Source: Candidatus Mailhella merdavium (GTDB lineage: Bacteria; Desulfobacterota; Desulfovibrionia; Desulfovibrionales; Desulfovibrionaceae). Taken from it: a stretch of 64,000 nt of DNA. The DNA is taken from positions 1 through 64,000 of the forward strand of contig DWXS01000083.1 in assembly GCA_019119045.1 (NCBI GenBank), read 5' to 3'. Positions 58,200-64,000 of this stretch are shown here, one piece after another (position 1 is the stretch's first letter; every line of letters starts with the position of its first letter). Under the pieces are notes generated by a model. It worked only from the letters and a program-made list of their open reading frames with translations, searched no databases and was not told the DNA's origin. Position numbers and translations under genes: made by a program.

Positions 58200-58995
58200 T
58201 CACGCGGCAAAAAGCGGCGAGCGCCAGCGGACGAGGTAATAAATCTTGTTTGAGATATGGACGGGGAAATTGCGGCGCATCATCTTGCCGAAGGCTGTGA
58301 GCGTGATGGAAGGCACGTTTTCCCGCTCGGCCCACTCAAGATATGCGGTATAAAGTTTGATGCACTGAATGCCGGAACTTCTGCGCGCTTCCTCCAGATA
58401 TTCACGCGCCCAGGATTCAGCCTTTTCCAGCGGGGAGTCGTCGTGAAGAGGAGTAAATTCCGGGCCGGAAATGTAATAGCAGAATTCCAGAAAATAGCGT
58501 TTCACATCCGCGCCGTAACGGCCCTTGGCCATTTGCACGGCATAGCACAGCGCCTTGTCGCGCATCTTGGGTGACATACGACGCATAATCTGTTCCAGTT
58601 CTTCGTTGTTCATGCCGGAAAGAGAAATATCGTCGTTTTCTCCAATATTCTTTTTTCCTCCGGGCATCTTGTAGCAACCGTTCTTACGGAGTGAGGGCAG
58701 CACATCTCCGGCCAGCCATTTTTGAAAAGGCAGAGCGGCGGTTTTGTCGCTCCGGCCCAAAAAGAAATACAACCCCTGTTCGGAAAGAGTCAGCATTTCC
58801 TGTGTGCCAGAGGGGGGTCACAACGGATGTGATCCCCCGCCATTCTTCCGGAACATGTGCAATACGGCTTGAACCATTCCATTCATAACCTAAAGCCAAA
58901 GCCACATCCTTCGCCACGAACCACGGGTTCCCGTTCTCGTCAAGAGCCAGGCGCACCCTGTTGCCTTCAAACAGATACGGCATAATCTGAGACAT
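58200..58995 (-). pseudogene. BRO-N antirepressor with a frameshift at a C6 run
   Basis: The BRO-N domain begins MSQIMPYLFEGNRVRLAL after GGAGGG at 58995 and includes WFVAKDVALALGY. At six consecutive C (minus strand, 58815-58810) the frame breaks. Dropping one C joins ITSVVTP to SGTQEMLTLSEQGLYFFLGRSDK in the next frame, restoring a normal domain and a 264-aa protein. The C-terminal part is intact to 58200. Causes could be mutation, assembly error, phase variation or +1 frameshifting. It lies directly after the tail chaperone gene, with stop and start nearly overlapping. Confidence 0.8.
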
Positions 58996-59006
58996 TTTCC
59001 CTCCGT

Positions 59007-59677
59007 TCATCTCATCCGCGCCTTGCGCTGTTCCGTCTCCTGCTCCCGGCGGGAGGCTTCCAGCGTCCAGTGTTCAAGCCACATCAGGTGCCCGAATATC
59101 CGTTCGTCGATCCTGATGCCCAGCCAGCCCGCCGCCACCTGCACGGCGTTGTAATCCAGACCCAGCGGCCCCAGGCCCGCGCGCCACTGGGTCCGGCAGC
59201 CCAGCCACAGCCTGCGGGTTGTCCACAGGCCGGGCACAAGCCGGGGCTGGCGCTTGTCGCAGCCCCGGCAGTCCACGTTCTGATTTCGTCTCTGGCGGCG
59301 CTCTACGCAGCCGGCGCAGTATTTCGCGCGCCCCGCGTCGTGGAGCCAGCGCCACCAGATTTCGAGTTTTTTGTTTCCAGCTCCTCCGAACCGAGGGCAT
59401 CAATGCGCCGGGCCAGCGCCACGGCGTCGGCGCTGGTCATCAGTTCCTGCTTTGAGGGGTCGCGCAGGCAGGCGGCGATCTTGTTCTTCCGGGCGCGCCA
59501 TTCCTGCGCCGTCACGGAGAGTTCGATCTGCGCGCGTTCTTCATCCGAAGCGTTGGTAAGTTTTTCCAGCGCATCCACGCGGGCATCCATTTCCTCGCGG
59601 AATTCCGGCCAGCTCTGGGCGCGCACTTCCACCCGCAGGCCGGAGGGCAGTTCCACCATGTGATACTGAGTAGGCAT
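59007..59677 (-). CDS. Tail assembly chaperone GT fusion (programmed -1 frameshift product)
   Basis: The frame entered by a -1 slip at A AAA AAC (59372-59366) stays open to 59007. It yields a fusion of 104 residues of G with 119 more, about 223 aa. The T part starts LEIWWRWLHDAGRAKYCAGC and has four cysteines as two C-x2-C pairs (CAGC, CRGC), suggesting a zinc ribbon. It then continues with a DUF1799-like segment (GLDYNAVQVAAGWLGI). The T frame alone has only a GTG at 59276 without a ribosome site. This is the lambda G/GT arrangement. Confidence 0.8.
59303..59677 (-). CDS. Tail assembly chaperone G
   Basis: This 124-aa unshifted product begins MPTQYHMVELPSGLRVEV, with a helical core (EFREEMDARVDALEKL, EWRARKNKIAACL). 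After the slippery site it ends in a short Gly/Ser/Thr-rich tail. It lies directly after the tail-tube gene and before GT, as G in lambda. It would bind the tape measure during tail assembly. Confidence 0.8.
   Translation of the reverse strand: MPTQYHMVELPSGLRVEVRAQSWPEFREEMDARVDALEKLTNASDEERAQIELSVTAQEWRARKNKIAACLRDPSKQELMTSADAVALARRIDALGSEELETKNSKSGGAGSTTRGARNTAPAA
59366..59372 (-). promoter_or_regulatory. Slippery heptamer A AAA AAC
   Basis: In the G frame the codons are ACA AAA AAC, so the X XXY YYZ phase is exact. The downstream GC-rich sequence could fold as a stimulator. Confidence 0.85.
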
Positions 59678-59686
59678 GACAACTCC

Positions 59687-61138
59687 TTACGCGTATTCCG
59701 CTATGCGGTTGATCAGGGTAAAGCCCAGCACGGATTCCCCCTTGTCCACAAAGGCCATGGCCGTGACATCCTGCATCAGCCCCTCCTTGCCGCTGATGGC
59801 CGCGCCGGGGGTATCGAGCACGCATTCCGGCATGTCCACGGCAAAGGCGTCGCCTTCCAGCCCCGCGCCGTAGATGCGCACGGGAACGGTGGTGTCCGCG
59901 TCAGCGATATCCTGCAGGGAGTCGCTCTCAAGATAGGCGCTCATGGACAGGGAAACTTCCGGGTCGCCCTCGGGCATGCGGGTATACTGCAGCCGGTCAC
60001 CGATGGCGTTTTGCGGCGTAATCCCGAAACTGGCCGAAAAACTGGCCGTGGCCACGTCGCCCCGGCGCACGCCGTTGATGAACAGCGAGAGATCGGGCTT
60101 GTCGATGAACACCTGCGGCAGTTCCACCGGATCGGCGTCCAGCGCGGAGGAACTGCCGGTTTCACCGCCCGAGGCCACGTCGATGGTCAGCAGAAACTCG
60201 CCGTCGCCGCCGGCATCAAAGGAGATGCCGTTGACCTTGCAGTAGCTGTAGCGCCGATACGGCGAACTGGCCGCGTCTTCATCGAAATCGAAGAACTTTT
60301 CCCATGTCTGGGTAGGCTGGCGCTTGGGAAGCTGCCACTCGTGGCGGTAAAAGACCGGCACGGCCAGCCCGGCGTCAAAGGTTTCCGCTGTATAGGCCGC
60401 GGTGATGACGATTTCCGCCGCGCCCACGGAATCGATCACATGCTCGCCGTCGTAGTTGGTCGTGCCGGAAATGGTGACGCTGTCCCCCGGGCGGAACACA
60501 TGCGGCACGCCGGAGGCCAGATCCTGCGGCAGCCAGATTTCACTGCCGCCGGGTAGCAGGGGCAGCGCCACCTTGCCGTCTCCCCTGTCCACGGCATCAC
60601 CCCGGATATCGCAGGCGCGGCCCCGCGTCGCGTGGGCGTCGGAGGGCGTTTCCGCCACAAAGGGCGCGGTGAAGACAAGGGCGTCCGCGCCGCTGCCCTT
60701 GGCCAGCACATAGGTGCCGTCATAGTTGATTGTGCCGTACACGCTGATCAGATCCCCCGGCACAAAGGGCGAATTTTCCGCAGCCAGCGTAACCGTGCCG
60801 TCCTTGTTGTCCTTGACCGCGCCGGCGGAAAGGGCAAGGGGCGTTTCCTTCGTGGCTGCGGTGGTTCCGCACATGGCCCGGAAAATCAGCCCCATGTGCG
60901 GGGAACTGGCGCCCATGGCAACCTGCCCGCTGGGCGAAGGCAGGCCCCGGAACGGCTTGCCCGCGCCGCGCTTGCCGGTGATGACGCTGCGCTGGTTTTT
61001 CGAGGTGCCGGTTTGCAGACTCTCGTTGGCAATGGGGATGACATAGCCCGTTCTGACCGGCTGGCCCGGGCATTCCTCGTTGTACAGCACAAGGCGGCTC
61101 GAACCGCCCGTGACCTGCGTGAATTGGCCGCAGTGCAT
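59687..61138 (-). CDS. Major tail tube protein (483 aa)
   Basis: The start follows AGGAGG. The N-terminal core (GQFTQVTGGSSRLVLYNEE) and C-terminal core (LPQVFIDKPDLSLFINGVRRGDVATASF, partly quoted) fit a siphoviral tail tube. Between them two repeats are inserted (NYDGTYVLAKGSGADALVFTAPF and NYDGEHVIDSVGAAEIVITAAY type), which are extra surface domains. It is longer than lambda V (246 aa) because of them. Its place before G/GT supports the assignment. Confidence 0.85.
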   Translation of the reverse strand: MHCGQFTQVTGGSSRLVLYNEECPGQPVRTGYVIPIANESLQTGTSKNQRSVITGKRGAGKPFRGLPSPSGQVAMGASSPHMGLIFRAMCGTTAATKETPLALSAGAVKDNKDGTVTLAAENSPFVPGDLISVYGTINYDGTYVLAKGSGADALVFTAPFVAETPSDAHATRGRACDIRGDAVDRGDGKVALPLLPGGSEIWLPQDLASGVPHVFRPGDSVTISGTTNYDGEHVIDSVGAAEIVITAAYTAETFDAGLAVPVFYRHEWQLPKRQPTQTWEKFFDFDEDAASSPYRRYSYCKVNGISFDAGGDGEFLLTIDVASGGETGSSSALDADPVELPQVFIDKPDLSLFINGVRRGDVATASFSASFGITPQNAIGDRLQYTRMPEGDPEVSLSMSAYLESDSLQDIADADTTVPVRIYGAGLEGDAFAVDMPECVLDTPGAAISGKEGLMQDVTAMAFVDKGESVLGFTLINRIAEYA

Positions 61139-61146
61139 ATGACCTC

Positions 61147-61617
61147 CTACAGGCTGCGGCGCGAGCCGATGGGCCGCTGCTCGCGCACGGTGAAATCAAG
61201 GGAAAGCTGGAGCAGCGGGTACGCCTCCAGAACAATGTCCGACTGCCCCTCCACAGGACGGTAGCAGGGCAGGGCGGCCAGCACGCGCAGAATGTGCGTC
61301 TGAAACGCCTCAACCAGATGCAGGCCGTCCATGACTTCGAGATTCTCCACACGGATGAATCCGTCCCGGCGCAGGCCCAGCACCATGCCCACCTTGTGCG
61401 GCAGGCTGTAATCCGACTCCGCCGCGCCTGTTCCCTCGGGGATGATGGCGATAAAGGGCGCATCGCGCTCCGAAGGGGGGCGGCGGAAATTTATGCCGAC
61501 GCAGATGACCGGCGCTCGGCCGAACTGTTTTTCTGACCAGTCTTTCAGTGATGCGTCGGCGCGCAGGGCGGTCGCCCAGGTAAGGGCAATGCTGTAGGGG
61601 GTAAGTCGGGGAATCAT
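61147..61617 (-). CDS. Tail terminator-like protein (156 aa)
   Basis: Starts MIPRLTPYSIALTWA after GAGG. The segment FQTHILRVLAALPCYRP and ending YPLLQLSLDFTVREQR fit the compact alpha/beta fold of lambda U-type tail terminators. It sits immediately upstream of the tail tube. By position it caps the tail tube for head joining. Confidence 0.65.
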   Translation of the reverse strand: MIPRLTPYSIALTWATALRADASLKDWSEKQFGRAPVICVGINFRRPPSERDAPFIAIIPEGTGAAESDYSLPHKVGMVLGLRRDGFIRVENLEVMDGLHLVEAFQTHILRVLAALPCYRPVEGQSDIVLEAYPLLQLSLDFTVREQRPIGSRRSL

Positions 61618-61625
61618 GGTTTACC

Positions 61626-62432
61626 TCAGTGATGCGGACCCTTATGACTTGTGGTCATGCCCGGCTTGAGTCTGGACGCTCCGGAAATCAGCAGTTCCTG
61701 CATCTTGGCAATGACATAACTCACCATGTACGGCTGTTCGGCGCGAAAAATGGGGTAAATCAGAGGGCGCTTGGGATGTACGATGCTTTTCTTTGAGGAC
61801 AGGGGGACCCCGGCCGCCCAGTATAAACGGCGCATTTCCGGCGTAATTTCCTGCGGGCCGCTGTGAAAATATCCGTCTTTCCCTCGCCACTGACCACCCT
61901 GCACCGCAGCCAGATAAATCGCGGCGCTTTTCGATACCGCTCCGATTTCAAAAGCGTATTTCTTTGTCTTTTTGTATCTGATGGCTCTCACCAGACGCCC
62001 GCCCATGGCTTTTTCATTTCTCTGAAAGCTTGAGCCGCCTTTCCAGCGATCCATCATGTTTTCCTTGTGTTCTAATTCAACGCCAAGAAGCCGTTTTTTC
62101 AGTTTCAGTTTGTCATAGTTTTTGCCGTAGGCTCCACTGCGTGCCCAGTCCAGACGACGATAGCGGTGAACCCGTGAGGTTTCCTGTATAACCGTACCCG
62201 CCGCATTTCCCCTGGTCATCGCAACCTGAATGACATTCTTGAGATGCCAGGACAGGCTGGACAAAGCTGCGGAAAATGTTTGCGGAAAACGTCGGGATAA
62301 GGCCGTCAGCTCCGGCGTGGCTTCATCAATGATGGAAATGACAGTATGTCCTCTGCCGCCCATGCCGAAGGTGTTGAATGAGTAAAAATCTTCCGGCGCA
62401 TTTTTCCACTCGGTGAATCTGCTTCTTGCCAT
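61626..62432 (-). CDS. Phage minor tail / head-tail connector protein (268 aa)
   Basis: The start follows GGAGG. A basic protein (KLKLKKRLLGVELEHKEN) with AATVIQ-like helices in the N-terminal half. Position between the FII-like and tail terminator genes is that of lambda Z or HK97 gp10-type tail completion proteins, but it is longer than those. Function assigned by place only. Confidence 0.5.
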   Translation of the reverse strand: MARSRFTEWKNAPEDFYSFNTFGMGGRGHTVISIIDEATPELTALSRRFPQTFSAALSSLSWHLKNVIQVAMTRGNAAGTVIQETSRVHRYRRLDWARSGAYGKNYDKLKLKKRLLGVELEHKENMMDRWKGGSSFQRNEKAMGGRLVRAIRYKKTKKYAFEIGAVSKSAAIYLAAVQGGQWRGKDGYFHSGPQEITPEMRRLYWAAGVPLSSKKSIVHPKRPLIYPIFRAEQPYMVSYVIAKMQELLISGASRLKPGMTTSHKGPHH

Positions 62433-62436
62433 TTCA

Positions 62437-62817
62437 CTAGCCTCCGCTTGTCCCCCTGCTCATATCCTGCTCGGAGCGGCAGAGCATGCGCCGCCCGAAG
62501 GTCTGCCCCCGCTCGCGCAGGGGCAGTGAATATTCGATGCGCCATACCCGGGAGTCCGAGTCCAGAAAGCAGGTTTCACCGTCCGTGATTTCCGGCAGAT
62601 CGTCGGCCATGGCATAGGCCACGGCGTAGCGCGCACCGTCCGGCATGACGCGTCCCTCGGCCCATGCGGGCACGGAAGAGCCGTGGTCATGCACGAACAG
62701 CAGGGCGCGGGGATAGCCGCCATGATCCATATCCAGCGGCATGACGGGGGAGTCGGTGAAAACGGCCTCTTCCCCCACGTCCGCGATGATGGCGGCCAGC
62801 CCCGCGGCGGCGCTCAC
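62437..62817 (-). CDS. Head-tail joining protein (FII-like, 126 aa)
   Basis: The GTG start overlaps the previous stop (GTGA). Beta-rich with VMPLDMDHGGYPRALLFV and SRVWRIEYSLPLRERGQTFGR, as in lambda FII-type neck proteins. Order before the tail completion and terminator genes supports it. Confidence 0.6.
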   Translation of the reverse strand: MSAAAGLAAIIADVGEEAVFTDSPVMPLDMDHGGYPRALLFVHDHGSSVPAWAEGRVMPDGARYAVAYAMADDLPEITDGETCFLDSDSRVWRIEYSLPLRERGQTFGRRMLCRSEQDMSRGTSGG

Positions 62818-62987
62818 ACGCTGCTCCCTTCAAAGTAATCCGCGGGATCGCGGGCGGCGGCAAGCTTGGCTTCAAGCTCTTCCGCCGTGATTTCCTCGGT
62901 CTCAAGCGTATTGATAATGGCCCGCACGGCGGGGATGCCGTATTTCAGGGCCAGTTCCAGCACCCATTCAATGGTTTCTATCTTCAT
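62814..62987 (-). CDS. Hypothetical phage protein (57 aa)
   Basis: A short gene beginning MKIETIEWVLELALKYG, with an acidic helical C-terminus (EEITAEELEAKLAAARDP). It overlaps the FII-like start by four bases and follows the lipoprotein gene by a few bases, so it is cotranslated. Amphipathic N-terminal helix; no recognised family. Confidence 0.7.
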   Translation of the reverse strand: MKIETIEWVLELALKYGIPAVRAIINTLETEEITAEELEAKLAAARDPADYFEGSSV

Positions 62988-62990
62988 GCG

Positions 62991-63404
62991 CTACTCCAGG
63001 GCCGGCGTCCTGCTTTCCCAGCCCATGATGTTTTCCACGTCCAGTTTCAGAGCGGCCGCCAGCGTCAGCAGTTCATTCAGGCGTCCCCTGATCGCTTCAA
63101 GCTGCTTCAGCACGTCGCCCCTGTTCTCTTCGCTCTGCGCGTCCACATAGACGATGAGCGCGTTCATTCCCATCCGCCACGCATCGATGTACATCTGCCC
63201 GGCGTCGATCACCCTGTCGCGTCCGGCATTGTCCAGCCTGCCGCTTTTGTGGGCATCCGCCGCCACCTTCATGGCCGCGTCGTAGGCGGTATACGAGATA
63301 TCCAGCGTCTGCGCGGCGCGCAGCGCGAATTCCCTGCCGTCACAGGCCGTGAGCGGCAGGCACAGCATCAGCGCGGCGCTCAGGGCCACAAGAAAACGTC
63401 TCAT
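62991..63404 (-). CDS. Phage lipoprotein in lysis cassette, spanin-like position (137 aa)
   Basis: The start at 63404 follows TGAGGT. A signal peptide (MRRFLVALSAALMLCLP) ends in lipobox LTAC. The mature part is helical (YDAAMKVAADAHKSGRL, LKQLEAIRGRLNELLTL). It sits next to the lytic transglycosylase. An outer-membrane spanin is plausible by place and lipobox, but it is longer than Rz1, so this is a guess. Confidence 0.55.
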   Translation of the reverse strand: MRRFLVALSAALMLCLPLTACDGREFALRAAQTLDISYTAYDAAMKVAADAHKSGRLDNAGRDRVIDAGQMYIDAWRMGMNALIVYVDAQSEENRGDVLKQLEAIRGRLNELLTLAAALKLDVENIMGWESRTPALE

Positions 63405-63415
63405 GAAAACCTCAA

Positions 63416-63976
63416 TTAAAGCTTGAAAGGTTCGGGCCATGTGCCGCCCAGTTCCCTGAGCACCTTGGCCGGATATGCAGGATTGCTCACATGCTTGAGA
63501 CCCTGCACGGCGCCCATGCCGCCGTTGTAGGCGGCGCAGGTTTCATACCAGCCATAGCTCTTGGCAAAGCAGCGCCGGGCCAGTGAGGCCAGGTGCAGGC
63601 AGCCGTATTCAAGGCCGATTTCCGGCTGGCAGAGACGGGACAGGTACGGTTCCTTGCAGCCGTATTCCCGCGCCACCGCGCCCATGACCTGCATCAGACC
63701 CCAGCTTGCCCGCTGGCCCCACCATTCCTGATCGCTGTCTCCGGCCAGAGCCGTGAACCCGGTGGGCGGCACGGCGGATGCAACTTCCCGCGCGGACATC
63801 TCGCGGAAGGGACGGCCCGCGCGGGCGTCAACCACATAGCGGTATCCGGGTTCGGGATTCCATGCCCACGTGTTCCCGCCGCTTTCCACCGCAACAATCG
63901 CCGCGACGAGCCCGGCAGGCAGAGCATGCTTTCTGGCCGCGTCGCGGATCTGTTTGTCAAATGTTCCCGTTGTCAT
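63416..63976 (-). CDS. Phage lytic transglycosylase endolysin (SLT family, 186 aa)
   Basis: The catalytic Glu is in AIVAVESGGNTWAWN, followed by SWGLMQVMGAVAREYG and CAAYNGGMGAVQG, the SLT family motifs. No signal peptide, so release would need a holin (not seen in the window). AGGGCTGCA precedes the ATG. It cleaves the glycan backbone of peptidoglycan, either for lysis or as a virion enzyme. It is the rightmost complete gene in the window. Confidence 0.85.
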   Translation of the reverse strand: MTTGTFDKQIRDAARKHALPAGLVAAIVAVESGGNTWAWNPEPGYRYVVDARAGRPFREMSAREVASAVPPTGFTALAGDSDQEWWGQRASWGLMQVMGAVAREYGCKEPYLSRLCQPEIGLEYGCLHLASLARRCFAKSYGWYETCAAYNGGMGAVQGLKHVSNPAYPAKVLRELGGTWPEPFKL

Positions 63977-64000
63977 TGCAGCCCTCCCGGCTGTTGGCGC

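Larger units (their letters stand above)
31670..64000. mobile_element. Lambda-like siphoprophage, left part (runs off the right edge)
   Basis: A tyrosine integrase abuts tRNA-Glu, followed by lysogeny regulators and a leftward late operon: lysis, head-tail joining, tail tube, G/GT chaperones, tape measure, L/K/J-like tip and fibres. Portal, capsid and terminase genes are not in the window, so they and attR must lie to the right. Genes keep open frames, except one antirepressor with a frameshift and one fibre cassette without a ribosome site, so the prophage may be intact. Confidence 0.93.

Noticed and set aside
1..64000. CRISPR array or transposase/IS element
   Set aside because: No regularly spaced identical repeats and no transposase motifs were seen on either strand.

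Overview
The window looks like a gut-type member of the Desulfovibrionaceae (Bilophila/Mailhella/Desulfovibrio-like). This is inferred from gene content: anaerobic flavin/iron-sulfur enoate-reductase-like enzymes, DASS carboxylate transporters, YedF, and a prophage with several families I associate with that group. No 16S is present, so the taxonomy is an inference. The first 8 bases match the end of an Illumina adapter and interrupt a conserved protein motif, so base 1 is almost certainly a contig end.

Region 1 (1-16.7 kb) holds two parallel catabolic or respiratory modules on the minus strand. Each pairs a DASS-family carboxylate transporter with two large FMN/[4Fe-4S]/FAD reductases of the Old Yellow Enzyme (2,4-dienoyl-CoA reductase / BaiCD / trimethylamine dehydrogenase) type, and each faces LysR-type regulators. 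Module B also encodes an exported PHB-depolymerase/feruloyl-esterase-like hydrolase. A coherent reading, which is inference, is ester cleavage outside the cytoplasm, uptake of the freed carboxylate, and C=C reduction in the cytoplasm. All four reductases carry Trp where the family's catalytic Tyr normally sits.

Region 2 (16.6-21.6 kb) has a sigma-54 activator divergent from a sulfatase-superfamily gene with a good -24/-12 promoter, followed by an MFS transporter. The sulfatase-like enzyme has Thr at the formylglycine position.

Region 3 (21.7-31.7 kb) is housekeeping: RlmD, a hidden 46-aa membrane protein, two acyltransferases, YedF, an RsuA-family pseudouridine synthase, leucyl aminopeptidase, a TtcA-like protein, an M23 peptidase, then tRNA-Gln and tRNA-Glu.

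Region 4 (31.7 kb to the right end) is a lambda-like siphoprophage integrated next to tRNA-Glu. The integrase, HTH/Xis, CII-like, Cro-like and CI-like genes lie at the left. The late operon is read leftwards: lytic transglycosylase, lipoprotein, head-tail joining genes, tail tube, tail chaperones G/GT with a canonical A AAA AAC frameshift site, tape measure, L/K/J-like tip genes and tail fibres. Head and terminase genes and attR lie beyond base 64000. Between the chaperones and the tape measure sits a 5-kb accessory island with two HicAB modules, a lipoprotein, small secreted or membrane proteins and a frameshifted antirepressor.

The most unusual item is at 35.6-36.3 kb. Two tandem, diverged modules each encode a 26-residue membrane-type peptide. 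In each, the ribosome-binding site is locked in a hairpin, and a 13-bp hairpin after the stop shows four compensatory base-pair changes between copies. This resembles a tandem type I toxin or regulatory-RNA locus. Three copies of a perfect GCAATA-N3-TATTGC palindrome lie beside it.
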